From: CAZSRX01 sp964609675 [NCBI: uncultured Bacteroidota bacterium]
GTDB taxonomy: Bacteria; CLD3; SB21
DNA length: 64,000 nt
Direction: 5' to 3'
Assembly (NCBI GenBank): GCA_964609675.1
Contig: CAZSRX010000014.1
Coordinates: 1 to 64,000 of the forward strand
Each line of letters opens with the position of its first letter. Positions within the stretch are counted from its first letter, which is position 1. The notes under the pieces are model-generated. The model saw only the letters and a program-made list of their open reading frames with translations, searched no databases and was not told the origin of the DNA. Positions 9,523 to 18,429 of the stretch are shown piece after piece. Both the position numbers and the translations under genes were made by a program.

Positions 9523-9771
9523 ATGAAAATGATTAAAATTAAACAAGTAAAAAGCAGTGTGGCCTGCAAGCAGGCGCACCGGGATACTGTACGGGCGCTC
9601 GGGCTGAAACGGATCGGTCAGACCGTTTTTCAAAAAGACACGCCGCAGATTCGCGGCATGCTGAAGACTGTGAATTATCTGCTGGCATGGGAACTGACCG
9701 ACGAGACGCCGTCGCCTAAAGTCAAAAAACCTAATGCCAAAGGTTATACCGTCATTAAACAAAAGCAGTAA
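9523..9771 (+). CDS. rpmD: 50S ribosomal protein L30 with C-terminal tail
   Basis: Small large-subunit protein. The first 60 residues are canonical (IKIKQVKSSVAC, ALGLKRIGQTVFQKDTPQIRGML). L30 is usually about 60 residues, but this one has 82 because of a basic tail (SPKVKKPNAKGYTVIKQKQ). The first of two nearby ATG codons is chosen because CAGGAA lies at suitable distance. Confidence 0.95.
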   Translation: MKMIKIKQVKSSVACKQAHRDTVRALGLKRIGQTVFQKDTPQIRGMLKTVNYLLAWELTDETPSPKVKKPNAKGYTVIKQKQ

Positions 9772-9800
9772 GCGTATACATTTTTTACACGAGGTCAAGA

Positions 9801-10292
9801 ATGGAATTAAGTAATCTGAAATACGCCAAAGGATCACGTAAGAAGGTCAAGCGTATCGGTCGCGGCGAGGGATCCGGACACGGCGGTACGTCGACCAAAG
9901 GCAACAAGGGATTAAAATCCCGTTCCGGCCCGAAGTTCCGGGCATGGTTCGAGGGCGGTCAGATGCCGCTCCAGCGCCGGCTACCTAAATTCGGATTTGT
10001 TAATATTTTCCGTCAGCCGTTTCAGACCGTAAACCTTTCCCAGCTGGCTAAGATGGATAAATCCGGTAAAATCGACCGGGATGCGTTGTTTGAAGCCGGC
10101 TTGCTTACTAATAAAAAAGCCCCCGTCAAGATACTCGGCAACGGTGAAATCACCAAAGCCGTACAGGTGGAAGTGCATGCGATCAGTGCCTCCGCTAAGG
10201 AAAAAATCGAAAAGGCCGGCGGAAAAGTTTCCGTTCTCGGCGTTAAAAAGACCCGCCTGGTCAAGCGCAAAGGCGCCAAAAAGCAGGGCTAA
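9801..10292 (+). CDS. rplO: 50S ribosomal protein L15
   Basis: Late-assembly large-subunit protein. The 163-residue product has the Gly-rich N-terminal segment (GRGEGSGHGGTSTKGNKG), the FEGGQMPLQRRLPKFGF motif and the C-terminal KIEKAGGKVSVLG strand. It is slightly longer than E. coli L15 (144) because of a basic tail. A CGAGG site precedes the ATG. Confidence 0.97.
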   Translation: MELSNLKYAKGSRKKVKRIGRGEGSGHGGTSTKGNKGLKSRSGPKFRAWFEGGQMPLQRRLPKFGFVNIFRQPFQTVNLSQLAKMDKSGKIDRDALFEAGLLTNKKAPVKILGNGEITKAVQVEVHAISASAKEKIEKAGGKVSVLGVKKTRLVKRKGAKKQG

Positions 10293-10321
10293 TACCATCC
10301 GTCCAAAGGGAGTAACTCGAC

Positions 10322-11653
10322 ATGCTTCAGACGTTTGCCAATATGTTTAAAATACCGGAGCTCCGGAAGCGGATCTTCTTCACGCTGTCGGTCCTGCTGA
10401 TTGAGCGGATCGTGGCGCACATCCCCTCGCCCGGCATCAATGCCTCCGCACTGGGACAGTATTTCAAACAGGCCGAAAACACCCTCCTCAGCCTGTATGA
10501 TCTGTTTGCCGGCGGCGGCCTGAGCCAAGCCACTATCGCCGCGCTGGGCATCATGCCCTATATCAGCGCCTCCATTATTATCCAGTTGCTCGGCACGACG
10601 GTGCCCTATCTGCAGAAACTGCAGAAAGAAGGCGAGGAAGGCCGAAAGAAAATCAGTCAGTTGACCCGCTACGGCACCGTGTTCATCTCGTTCATGCAGG
10701 CACTCGGCGTGGCCACCTGGATGTGCAGTCTCAGCGTCGTGGTCGGCAACCAGGAAGTCAAAGTGGTGCCCGATCAGAGTATGATGTTTTTCCTGCTAAC
10801 CGCCGTGACCATGACCACCTGTACGATTTTCATAATGTGGCTCGGCGAACAGATTACCGAACGCGGCATCGGCAACGGCATATCCCTGATCATTACCATT
10901 GGCATTCTGGCCCGCTTCCCGAGCGCTATTTTTGATGAGGCCCAGCAAATCGCCAACGGCAATCGCAATATTATGATTGAACTGCTTCTGGTTGTGATTC
11001 TGCTTGGTATTGTGGCGGCCATCATTTTCATTACGCAGGGGGTGCGCAAGATACCGGTCCAATATGCCCGGCGCGTAATCGGACGAAAAATTTACGGCGG
11101 TCAGTCGACGCATATCCCCATGCGTATCAACATCGCCGGCGTAATGCCGATCATTTTCGCGCAATCCATCATGTTTATTCCGAATACGATTGCGACATTC
11201 TTTCCCGGCCCCGTATCAGAATTTGTTACCTTGCATTTTTCGATGGATTCTTTCTTTTATAATCTGATTTTCTTGTTAATTATTGTGTTCTTCACCTATT
11301 TTTATACGGCCATTGCCATGAATCCCGTGGAAGTGGCTGATAACCTGAAGAAACAGGGGGCCTTCATACCCGGCATACGCCCCGGGAAAAAGACCTCCGA
11401 GTTCATTGACAACATCCTGACCCGTGTGACATTGCCCAGCGCGATATTTCTGGGTATTATAGCGATACTCCCGTTTTTCGTCCGGCATTCGACGGATGTC
11501 ACATACCGGTTTGCGTCATTCTTCGGCGGCACATCCCTGCTGATTGTGGTGGGCGTCGCGCTGGACACGATTCAGCAAATTGAATCGCACCTGGTTATGC
11601 GCCATTACGACGGCTTCCTCAAATCAGGCCGGATACGGGGGCGGCGAGGGTAA
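10322..11653 (+). CDS. secY: Preprotein translocase subunit SecY
   Basis: Channel subunit of the Sec translocon in the inner membrane. The 443-residue product has ten hydrophobic segments. The N-terminal region reads FKIPELRKRIFFTLSVLLIER. The conserved GIMPYISASIIIQLL lies near residue 75, and the cytoplasmic loop motif VRKIPVQYARRVIGRK near residue 240. ADNLKKQGAFIPGIRPG lies before the last helices. An AAGGGAG site precedes the ATG. Its place after rplO is standard. Confidence 0.98.
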   Translation: MLQTFANMFKIPELRKRIFFTLSVLLIERIVAHIPSPGINASALGQYFKQAENTLLSLYDLFAGGGLSQATIAALGIMPYISASIIIQLLGTTVPYLQKLQKEGEEGRKKISQLTRYGTVFISFMQALGVATWMCSLSVVVGNQEVKVVPDQSMMFFLLTAVTMTTCTIFIMWLGEQITERGIGNGISLIITIGILARFPSAIFDEAQQIANGNRNIMIELLLVVILLGIVAAIIFITQGVRKIPVQYARRVIGRKIYGGQSTHIPMRINIAGVMPIIFAQSIMFIPNTIATFFPGPVSEFVTLHFSMDSFFYNLIFLLIIVFFTYFYTAIAMNPVEVADNLKKQGAFIPGIRPGKKTSEFIDNILTRVTLPSAIFLGIIAILPFFVRHSTDVTYRFASFFGGTSLLIVVGVALDTIQQIESHLVMRHYDGFLKSGRIRGRRG

Positions 11654-11664
11654 CGGATTGCTTC

Positions 11665-12426
11665 ATGGTAACGATTAAAAACCGCAAAGAAATCGAAGCG
11701 ATCCGCGAGTGTTGCCGTATCGTTGTGGAGTGCCTGCAACTCGCTAAAGATATGATACAGCCGGGGCTTAAAACTTCCGAACTCGACCGTGCGATAGAAA
11801 AACATATCAAAGCCAGGGGCGGCAAACCGGCGTTTAAGGGTTACCGCGGCTTTCCGGCCAGCGCCTGCGTTTCCATTGATGACGTCGTGGTTCACGGAAT
11901 TCCCAAAGACGATATGGTCCTTCAGGACGGGCAGATTGTCGGCATCGATGTGGGCGTTTACAAACACGGATTTTACGGCGATTCCGCGATCACGTTGCCG
12001 GTGGGCCGGGTAAATGAGCAGAAGAAAAAGCTTATCGATGTTACCCGCGAGTCTTTGTATGCCGGGATACGGAAGGCCGTGGCGGGCAACCGTCTGCACG
12101 ATGTTTCCGCCGCTGTGCAGCAGCATGTGGAATCCAACGGCTATTCCATTGTACGGGATCTGGTAGGGCATGGCATTGGTCGGGCGCTGCACGAGGAACC
12201 TCAGATTCCCAATTACGGCACGCCGGGAACCGGTATGCGGCTGAAAGAAGGTATGGTTTTTTGTATCGAGCCGATGGTTAACACCGGCTCTTACCAGGTT
12301 TATACGGACGCCAAAGACGCGTGGTCGGTTCATACGGCAGACGGACTGCCTTCCGCTCATTTTGAGCATACGATTGCGGTGACGGCCACCGAACCGGATA
12401 TCCTGACAAAATCAGATTTATTCTGA
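11665..12426 (+). CDS. map: Methionine aminopeptidase, type I
   Basis: Cytoplasmic metalloenzyme that removes the initiator Met. The 253-residue product has the five metal ligands in order: two Asp in GIDVGVYKHGFYGDSAIT, His in GHGIGRALHEEP, Glu in FCIEPMV, and Glu in HFEHTIAVT. It starts 11 bases after secY. No adk gene lies between secY and map, as in Bacteroidetes and Chlorobi. The ATG has no strong purine site, so coupling to secY is likely. Confidence 0.97.
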   Translation: MVTIKNRKEIEAIRECCRIVVECLQLAKDMIQPGLKTSELDRAIEKHIKARGGKPAFKGYRGFPASACVSIDDVVVHGIPKDDMVLQDGQIVGIDVGVYKHGFYGDSAITLPVGRVNEQKKKLIDVTRESLYAGIRKAVAGNRLHDVSAAVQQHVESNGYSIVRDLVGHGIGRALHEEPQIPNYGTPGTGMRLKEGMVFCIEPMVNTGSYQVYTDAKDAWSVHTADGLPSAHFEHTIAVTATEPDILTKSDLF

Positions 12427-12441
12427 TTTAAAAAATAGATG

Positions 12442-12469
12442 TTGATTTTTATTAAATTTTTGCTATATT
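12442..12469 (+). promoter_or_regulatory. Probable internal promoter before infA
   Basis: In the AT-rich 93-base gap between map and infA lies TTGATT, a 16-base spacer and TATATT. The -10 differs from TATAAT at one position and the -35 from TTGACA at two. It would let infA-rpmJ-rpsM-rpsK-rpsD-rpoA-rplQ be transcribed apart from the spc genes. This is prediction by eye only. Confidence 0.55.
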
Positions 12470-12519
12470 GTGCAGCATTTTGAAATATTATTTTATATAG
12501 AGTTATGAGGTAACGGGCA

Positions 12520-12738
12520 TTGGCTAAAGAAGAATTAATCAAAGTGGATGGCACTATCCTTGAAACTTTACCGAATGCTACGTTCCGGGTTAAACTTGAA
12601 AACGGCCATGAAGTGCATGCTCACATATCGGGAAAAATGCGGATGAATTTCATTCGCATATTACCCGGCGATAAGGTAACGGTGGAACTTTCGCCCTATG
12701 ACCTTTCCCGCGGCCGTATCACGTACCGGTTTAAGTAA
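12520..12738 (+). CDS. infA: Translation initiation factor IF-1
   Basis: OB-fold factor that occupies the A site during initiation. The 72-residue product has normal length and carries the canonical [21 protein letters not shown] core. It ends in [15 protein letters not shown], as usual. It starts at TTG ([11 protein letters not shown]), with GAGGTAACGGGCA upstream. It heads the alpha-like block, after the AT-rich gap with a probable promoter. Confidence 0.98.
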   Translation: MAKEELIKVDGTILETLPNATFRVKLENGHEVHAHISGKMRMNFIRILPGDKVTVELSPYDLSRGRITYRFK

Positions 12739-12762
12739 AAAATTTTTTAATAGAGGTGCATT

Positions 12763-12876
12763 ATGAAAGTACGATCTTCCGTTCGAAAAATCTGCGACAA
12801 ATGCAAGATTATCCGCCGCAAAGGCGTGGTGCGCGTTATATGCGAGAACAAAAAGCATAAACAACGTCAGGGCTAA
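12763..12876 (+). CDS. rpmJ: 50S ribosomal protein L36
   Basis: 37-residue zinc-ribbon protein ([19 protein letters not shown] at the start, KKHKQRQG at the end). The metal ligands of the C+ form are all present: the CDKC pair, the later Cys in VICEN, and His in KKHKQ. A GAGGTG site lies seven bases upstream of the ATG. It sits between infA and rpsM in the expected order. Confidence 0.97.
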   Translation: MKVRSSVRKICDKCKIIRRKGVVRVICENKKHKQRQG

Positions 12877-12916
12877 AATAAAAAATATATAAGATACTAA
12901 TACAAGGAGCATAACT

Positions 12917-13300
12917 TTGGCGCGTATTGCTGGTGTTGATTTGCCGAAAGAAAAACGGGCGTTTATCGGTCTGACCTATATATATGGTATCGGCCGGACA
13001 GCCGCGTTAACCATTCTCAAAAAAGCGGGCGTGGATCCGTTCAAGAAGATTAAAGAACTCACCGACGACGAGGAAAACAAGATCCGTACTATTATTAACG
13101 CAGAGTACAAGGTGGAAGGAGCGTTGCGTACGGAATTTGCCATGAACATCAAACGGCTGATGGATATCGGTTGTTATGTGGGGCTTCGCCATCGTCGCGG
13201 ACTTCCGGTACGGGGACAACGGACCCGAACCAACTCCCGCACCCGCAAGGGCAAACGGCGGACCATCGGCGGGCTCAAGAAAGTGGAAGCGAAGAAGTAA
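12917..13300 (+). CDS. rpsM: 30S ribosomal protein S13
   Basis: Head protein contacting the P-site tRNA and bridging to L5. The 127-residue product starts at TTG with an AAGGAG site upstream. It begins [19 protein letters not shown] and contains the helix-turn-helix [14 protein letters not shown]. The C-terminal basic signature is [22 protein letters not shown]. Confidence 0.98.
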   Translation: MARIAGVDLPKEKRAFIGLTYIYGIGRTAALTILKKAGVDPFKKIKELTDDEENKIRTIINAEYKVEGALRTEFAMNIKRLMDIGCYVGLRHRRGLPVRGQRTRTNSRTRKGKRRTIGGLKKVEAKK

Positions 13301-13332
13301 TTCATTGGTCTTAAAATGTAAGGAGAATCACA

Positions 13333-13731
13333 TTGGCTAAAACGACAACTCCGGGCGGCGCGCCCCGTAAAAAGAAAAAGCTGATCGAATCCAACGGTTT
13401 GGCCATGATCAAGGCCACCTTTAATAATACGATTGTCACCCTGACCAATATAAACGGCGACGTCATTTCCTGGTGCACGGCCGGAAAGATGGGATTCCGT
13501 GGATCGAAAAAAAGTACGCCGTTTGCCGCGCAGGTGGCCGCCGAAACGGCCGCGAAAGCCGCCATTGATATGGGACTGAAGCGGGTGGAAGTGCGCGTAA
13601 AAGGCCCGGGCGCCGGACGCGAATCAGCTATCCGTTCCCTCCAGGCCGCCGGGCTTGAAGTTACCGCCATACGCGACCTGACGCCGATTCCACACAACGG
13701 CTGCCGGCCGCCGAAAAAACGAAGAGTATAA
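13333..13731 (+). CDS. rpsK: 30S ribosomal protein S11
   Basis: Platform protein near the E-site mRNA. The 132-residue product starts at TTG after an AAGGAGAATCACA leader nearly identical to that of rpsN. Conserved segments are [36 protein letters not shown] and the C-terminal [19 protein letters not shown]. Confidence 0.98.
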   Translation: MAKTTTPGGAPRKKKKLIESNGLAMIKATFNNTIVTLTNINGDVISWCTAGKMGFRGSKKSTPFAAQVAAETAAKAAIDMGLKRVEVRVKGPGAGRESAIRSLQAAGLEVTAIRDLTPIPHNGCRPPKKRRV

Positions 13732-13758
13732 TTGAAATTATAATACAGGAGATATTGA

Positions 13759-14385
13759 ATGGCCAGATATACCGAAGCGGTTTGTAAATTATGCCGCCGG
13801 GAGGGCGAAAAGCTGTTTTTGAAAGGTACCAAATGCGTTACCGACCGCTGCCCTTTTGAAAAACGGAACTATGCCCCCGGTGAACACGGCAATAAACGCT
13901 CCAAACCCTCCAATTATTCGATCCAGCTTCGCGAAAAACAAAAACTCCGTCGGATATACGGACTGCTCGAAGGGCAGTTTCGCAGTTACTTTCACCGTGC
14001 CGAACGCAAAAAAGGCGTTACCGGCGTCGTGCTGCTGCAGCTTTTGGAAAGCCGGCTGGACAACATGATTTACCGCCTGGGTTTTGCTTCTTCCCGCAGC
14101 CAGGCGCGTCAGCTGGTGTTGCACCGTCATGTGGAAATGAACAACCGTATCAGCACGATTCCCTCCATGCAGGTCAAACCGGGTGACGAAATCGCCATAC
14201 GCGAAGGCAGTAAAAAACTGGCTGTGATCCATAATGCTCTGAAAAAACATAAAGAAAGTTCTCAACTAGCCTGGCTCGAAGTGGACAAGGCAGGTCTCAA
14301 AGGAAAGCTTCTCCAGCTTCCCGAACGCGAACAAATTCCGGTGAACGTCAAGGAACAACTGATCGTGGAGCTTTACTCGAAGTAG
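13759..14385 (+). CDS. rpsD: 30S ribosomal protein S4, zinc-binding form
   Basis: Primary 16S-binding protein with an S4 RNA-binding domain (SRLDNMIYRLGFASSRSQARQLV, around residues 95-120). The N terminus keeps the zinc ligands CKLC and, later, CVTDRC. This is the C+ form. At 208 residues the length is normal. The ATG follows an AGGAG site. The gene lies between rpsK and rpoA. Confidence 0.98.
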   Translation: MARYTEAVCKLCRREGEKLFLKGTKCVTDRCPFEKRNYAPGEHGNKRSKPSNYSIQLREKQKLRRIYGLLEGQFRSYFHRAERKKGVTGVVLLQLLESRLDNMIYRLGFASSRSQARQLVLHRHVEMNNRISTIPSMQVKPGDEIAIREGSKKLAVIHNALKKHKESSQLAWLEVDKAGLKGKLLQLPEREQIPVNVKEQLIVELYSK

Positions 14386-14460
14386 CCTGATGTTAAAGGA
14401 TGCTTTGAAAAAAAACAACCGCCCGTGCTTTTTTTTACGGGTTAACTAAGGAGAACCACT

Positions 14461-15453
14461 GTGCAAAACTGGGTTGGACTACAGATGCCTGAACGCATCG
14501 AACTCGATGAGTCATCATATACCACGACGTTTGGTCGGTTTATTATACAGCCGCTGGAGCGCGGGTACGGAGTCACTCTGGGCAACGCTCTGCGACGCGT
14601 GCTTCTCTCTTCCTTGCCGGGGGCGGCCATCACGGCCATTAAAATCGACGGTGTTCTGCACGAATTTTCTACGATTCCCGGCGTCGCTGAAGACGTAACG
14701 GAGATGGTGCTGAACCTCAAGGGCGTCCGCTTCAAACTGCACAACAAAAAACCGGATAAAGTGGTGATTGCTTTCAAAGGCGCCGGGACGTTTACGGCAG
14801 CCGACATCCAGCGGGCTTCCAATGAGGTGGATTTCGAGGTGCTCAATCCCGAGCATCACATCGCCACCCTCAGCAAGGAAGCCAATTTCAGCATCGAACT
14901 CCGCATCGGCCGCGGCAAGGGATGGGTGCCTGCCGAGGAAAATAAATTTCCCGATATGCCCATCGGCACTATACCCATCGATTCAATTTTCAATCCCATC
15001 AAGAATGTACGTTATATCGTCGACAGTACCCGCGTCGGCCAGCGTACGGATTTTGAGAAACTGATTATGGAAGTCACTACCGACGGTTCCATTACACCGG
15101 ATGATGCGTTGACCATCGCCGCCCGGCTCATGCGCGACCATATCCAGCTCTTTATTAACTTTGAGATTGAAGAAGAAGCCGAGGAAGGCGAAGTCGAGGA
15201 TCAGGAAATCGCGCGGATCCGCCAGTTGCTGAAAACCAGCGTGGACGAACTCGAACTTTCTGTCCGGTCGCAGAACTGCCTCAGGGCCGCCGGCATTAAA
15301 ACCATCGGCGACCTGGTCAGCAAGGACGAATCGGAAATGTTGAAATACCGTAATTTCGGACGAAAATCCCTCACCGAACTGACTAAAATTCTGGAAAGCC
15401 GCAATATGCGTTTCGGGATGGATATTTCCAAATATACGAACGGGGATGAATAA
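14461..15453 (+). CDS. rpoA: RNA polymerase subunit alpha
   Basis: Scaffold subunit of RNA polymerase. The 330-residue product starts at GTG with a TAAGGAG site. The N-terminal domain contains RGYGVTLGNALRRVLLSSLPGAA and the dimer interface. An acidic linker (EIEEEAEEGEVEDQE, about residue 237) leads to the C-terminal domain, which has SVRSQNCLRAAGIKTIGDLV, the UP-element binding helices. The gap to rpsD holds a weak hairpin (CCCGT/ACGGG, 14422-14441) with a T-run in its loop. Confidence 0.98.
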   Translation: MQNWVGLQMPERIELDESSYTTTFGRFIIQPLERGYGVTLGNALRRVLLSSLPGAAITAIKIDGVLHEFSTIPGVAEDVTEMVLNLKGVRFKLHNKKPDKVVIAFKGAGTFTAADIQRASNEVDFEVLNPEHHIATLSKEANFSIELRIGRGKGWVPAEENKFPDMPIGTIPIDSIFNPIKNVRYIVDSTRVGQRTDFEKLIMEVTTDGSITPDDALTIAARLMRDHIQLFINFEIEEEAEEGEVEDQEIARIRQLLKTSVDELELSVRSQNCLRAAGIKTIGDLVSKDESEMLKYRNFGRKSLTELTKILESRNMRFGMDISKYTNGDE

Positions 15454-15482
15454 AATATTACCAGAAGATACAGGATACTGAT

Positions 15483-16043
15483 ATGAGACACGGAAAAAAA
15501 GTCGCCAAATTAGGGCGCACGGCTTCACACCGCAAGGCATTGCTTAAAAACCTTTGCAATGAATTATTTCGCTACAAACGGATTGAAACCACCCTGCCCA
15601 AGGCCAAAGCGGCGCGTTCCATGGCCGAACGCCTTTTGATGTATGCCAAACGCGGGGATCTGGCCGCACGCCGTCTTCTGATCGCGCGTCTCGGCAATTA
15701 TAAACTGCATACCAAACGTACAGGCGTTGATGCCAAGGAAATGAAAAAAACCGTTATTCAGGAACTGATTGATGTGATTGGTCCGGCCATCAAAGAACTC
15801 GAAGCCAAACGCAAAGCGGAAAATCCAAATTATACCGGCGGCGGCTACACCCGCATTATCAAAATGGATCGCCGGCCCGGTGACGCGGCTACCAAAGCGC
15901 TCCTTGAAATCTGTGGATACGAAAATGTGCAGATTGACCGCCAGAACGCCGCCATCAAGGAAAAAGAAGCCCGGAAAAAACGCAAAGCCACTCTGGCCGA
16001 ACGCATCAAGGCGAAAAAAGAAGAATTACAGGGTAAAGATTAA
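15483..16043 (+). CDS. rplQ: 50S ribosomal protein L17 with C-terminal extension
   Basis: Tunnel-exit-side protein. The core is canonical (MRHGKKVAKLGRTASHRKALLKNL, YTRIIKMDRRPGDAATKALLEI). E. coli L17 has about 127 residues; this product has 186. Part of the excess is an insertion around residues 90-115. The rest is a Lys/Glu-rich tail of about 45 residues (KEKEARKKRKATLAERIKAK and beyond). It is the last gene of the cluster, followed within 25 bases by a strong terminator. Confidence 0.96.
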   Translation: MRHGKKVAKLGRTASHRKALLKNLCNELFRYKRIETTLPKAKAARSMAERLLMYAKRGDLAARRLLIARLGNYKLHTKRTGVDAKEMKKTVIQELIDVIGPAIKELEAKRKAENPNYTGGGYTRIIKMDRRPGDAATKALLEICGYENVQIDRQNAAIKEKEARKKRKATLAERIKAKKEELQGKD

Positions 16044-16064
16044 ATACAATCTGTTTTTTTCTGC

Positions 16065-16099
16065 AAAGGCAACATGCGACCCGTGTGTTGCCTTTTTTT
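16065..16099 (+). terminator. Rho-independent terminator of the ribosomal cluster
   Basis: AAAGGCAACA pairs perfectly with TGTTGCCTTT across an 11-base loop and is followed by a run of T. It lies 22 bases after rplQ, which fits the end of the S10-spc-alpha transcript. Confidence 0.9.
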
Positions 16100-16136
16100 A
16101 TAATGTTTCCTGATGGAAACAGACAGGAATTTTTTA

Positions 16137-17297
16137 ATGCGGCCATTCTTCATAATTCTGACTGTTTGGTGGGGGCACGCGGCGGCGAATCTTAACGGTC
16201 AGGTTTCGGTAAAACCGCTTCCGGTCCGGGCTGTCTGGGTGGTCCGCGACGCGCTGAAGACGCCGCAGAGCATTGATACCATGCTCTCGCTGGTGCGCGA
16301 AGCACACTTTACCGACGTCTTTCTGCAGGTACGCGGCCGCGGCGATGCTTATTACAACAGCCGTATTGTGCCCAAAGCGGAGGGCATAGCCGCGGATTTT
16401 GATCCTTTGACCTATCTGTTCTCTAAAACGAAAAACGACTCGTTCCGTATGCATGCCTGGCTGAATGTCTTTCTGATATGGTCAGCCGATAAAGCGCCGG
16501 CTGATGATTCCCATGTCCTTTTATCCAATCCGGATTGGGCTGCCGTATCCGAAACAGGGGAGTCCATGATTGCAAAAGGCGTACAGCGAATCAAAAAGGA
16601 AGGTGACGAAGGCATATTTTTTTCACCGGCATCCGAGGAGTTTCAGCGGCATATGCTGGACGTGACGGAAGAACTGATCGTCCGTTATCCCTTTCACGGC
16701 ATTCATCTCGATTATATCCGTTACCCGCGTTTACAGTATGATTATTCCGCCGGTATGCGCAGCCGCTTCATCCTGCAGTATCATACCGACCCCTTACAAA
16801 TTGTTCAAAACCGCGGAGAGAAAAAAGCGTTTCCATCGGAGCCGCGTCAGGCATGGCTGGAAAACACCTGGAATGATTTCCGTCGTTCAATGATTACGGC
16901 GACCGTGTCGGCGATACGCGCGCTTCTTATTCGTATCCATCCGGACGTCTATTTGTCAGCCGCGGTTTTTGCCGGGATGGACGAATCGGATAACGTTATT
17001 TTCCAGCCGTGGCCCGAGTGGGTAAAGGATCAAACGGTAGATTTTGTCGTGATGATGAACTACGCTACGGATAATAAGGTTTTCATGAAACGCGTTCAGG
17101 ATGCCGCGGACCGTTTAGGCGCGGAGACGTTTCGGAATCACGTGGTGGTAGGCCTATCGCTCTACAATCAGAAACCCGTTTCGGTGTCGGACAAACTCCA
17201 GTGGCTGAGAAAGAATGCGATAGAATCCGTTTCCTTTTTTTCATATGAAACTCTCCGTACGCAGCCGGCTTATCGTAAAATTATAACCGTTCGATAA
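16137..17297 (+). CDS. Exported GHL10/DUF187-type glycoside hydrolase
   Basis: Family 10-like glycosylhydrolase (COG1649), a TIM-barrel group thought to act on polysaccharide or peptidoglycan outside the cytoplasm. The start MRPFFIILTVWWGHAAA is a signal peptide. An ATG at 16113 is in frame but AGGAA lies eight bases before 16137, so the later start is preferred (386 residues). Family features are RAVWVVRD near residue 31, VRGRGDAYYNS, MHAWLNVFLIW and the barrel strand GIHLDYIRYPR near residue 190. Near the end are VDFVVMMNYATDN and VVVGLSLYNQKP. The substrate is unknown. The gene stands alone between two terminators. Confidence 0.85.
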   Translation: MRPFFIILTVWWGHAAANLNGQVSVKPLPVRAVWVVRDALKTPQSIDTMLSLVREAHFTDVFLQVRGRGDAYYNSRIVPKAEGIAADFDPLTYLFSKTKNDSFRMHAWLNVFLIWSADKAPADDSHVLLSNPDWAAVSETGESMIAKGVQRIKKEGDEGIFFSPASEEFQRHMLDVTEELIVRYPFHGIHLDYIRYPRLQYDYSAGMRSRFILQYHTDPLQIVQNRGEKKAFPSEPRQAWLENTWNDFRRSMITATVSAIRALLIRIHPDVYLSAAVFAGMDESDNVIFQPWPEWVKDQTVDFVVMMNYATDNKVFMKRVQDAADRLGAETFRNHVVVGLSLYNQKPVSVSDKLQWLRKNAIESVSFFSYETLRTQPAYRKIITVR

Positions 17298-17314
17298 TAC
17301 GATCTGAAATAAGG

Positions 17315-17352
17315 CAAAAAAAAAGCCCGTCATCCTAAGGCGACGGACTTTA
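17315..17352 (-). terminator. Terminator between convergent genes
   Basis: Read on the minus strand, AAAGTCCGTC and GACGGGCTTT form a stem with one mismatch, followed by a run of T. It serves the nucleotidyltransferase. Read on the plus strand the T-run is short, so it may also stop the hydrolase transcript less efficiently. Confidence 0.75.
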
Positions 17353-17376
17353 AAAGAAAGGAGGGTCGATCGGAAA

Positions 17377-18207
17377 TTAGCCGGCTTTCTTGACGTGGAT
17401 TTGCGGCAGAGAGCGCAGGGTACGCGCATAAAGACTTGTCGGGTTGCTGTAATGAACCAGATTACGCAGCATGAGCGGCGCCATTTCCTTTTCCAGCGTG
17501 ACGAGGTCGCCCGGGAAATCCAGTTCGCCGTATTTGTATTCGCTGACATCCACATAACCAACCTGATGGCCGCGGTCGATCATACGTTGAATGGCTTTAA
17601 CAAAGAACGCCTGACGGTTTTCGTCTTCGTTATTGGTTTCGATGACGGCCTGACGAAACGCTTCGACGCCGGTGTGGCGGAAGGCGCGGAGGCCTATCGA
17701 CTCGCCGTGTGCCGCGAAATTATCGATGGATTTGCTGATTTCAACAACCTGTGGCCCCTGGATGCGGACCTTCATGTCTTCGTTGTCATAACGGAACTGG
17801 CGGTGAATGGCCACGGTGGCTTCGGTTTGTGAGTGCTTCATGACTTTGATCAGTGCGTTACGTTCAAAAACATTATCGCCGTTGATAACGAGAAAATCCG
17901 TTGTCATCTCGTTTCGCGCCAGCCACAGGGAATAAAGGTTATTGGTTTGATAGTATTCGGTATTGTTGATCATCTTCAGTTTAAGGTTCAGCCCATGGAT
18001 AGCCGCGTAGCGGTGTGCGTAATCACTGAGTTTATCCATGCGGAATCCGCCAATAATAACAACATCATTAATGCCGCAGCTTGCCAGCGTAACCAGCTGG
18101 TATTCAAGAATGGAAGTGCCGGAAATGTTCAGCAGGCATTTCGGTGTGTCTTTAGTCAGGGGCAGTAATCGGTTTCCCTGTCCGGCGGCGAGTATTATTG
18201 CTTTCAT
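17377..18207 (-). CDS. NTP-transferase family nucleotidyltransferase (sugar-1-P or choline-P type)
   Basis: Activates a phosphorylated sugar or alcohol with an NTP for cell-surface polymer synthesis. The 276-residue product begins MKAIILAAGQGNRLLPLT, the GXGxRL nucleotide loop, with KDTPKCLL after it. The metal-binding motif VINGDN is near residue 110 and FPGDL near residue 245. An upstream TTG is in frame, but GGAG sits seven bases before this ATG. Its size, the TNNLYSLWLARNEM segment and the EYKYGELDFPGDL ending recall LicC/PEP-mutase-linked cytidylyltransferases. No partner gene is adjacent, so the substrate is open. Confidence 0.85.
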   Translation of the reverse strand: MKAIILAAGQGNRLLPLTKDTPKCLLNISGTSILEYQLVTLASCGINDVVIIGGFRMDKLSDYAHRYAAIHGLNLKLKMINNTEYYQTNNLYSLWLARNEMTTDFLVINGDNVFERNALIKVMKHSQTEATVAIHRQFRYDNEDMKVRIQGPQVVEISKSIDNFAAHGESIGLRAFRHTGVEAFRQAVIETNNEDENRQAFFVKAIQRMIDRGHQVGYVDVSEYKYGELDFPGDLVTLEKEMAPLMLRNLVHYSNPTSLYARTLRSLPQIHVKKAG

Positions 18208-18228
18208 TCTTTGCTCCAAAAATTTATT

Positions 18229-18262
18229 CCCAATTGCTATTACAAAAATAGCAAATATTGGG
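18229..18262. repeat. Imperfect inverted repeat in nucleotidyltransferase 5' region
   Basis: CCCAAT-TGCTATT and AATAGCA-AATATTGGG face each other across about five bases, with a short bulge. It lies 22 bases upstream of the minus-strand start at 18207. It could be an operator or a 5' UTR hairpin. Nothing else supports a function. Confidence 0.35.
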
Positions 18263-18429
18263 CCGTTATTTTAGAATAAAAACAATGTTTGATATATTTG
18301 TTATTATTAGATTTATCTTTTTAATATACATGCTATTTTTACGATTCGCTTAACAAATCGAATAAAAAAAGACAAAGAATATTGCAGATGCAACTTTTTT
18401 ATTGCACCGTAAAGAAATTTTGTTCTTTG

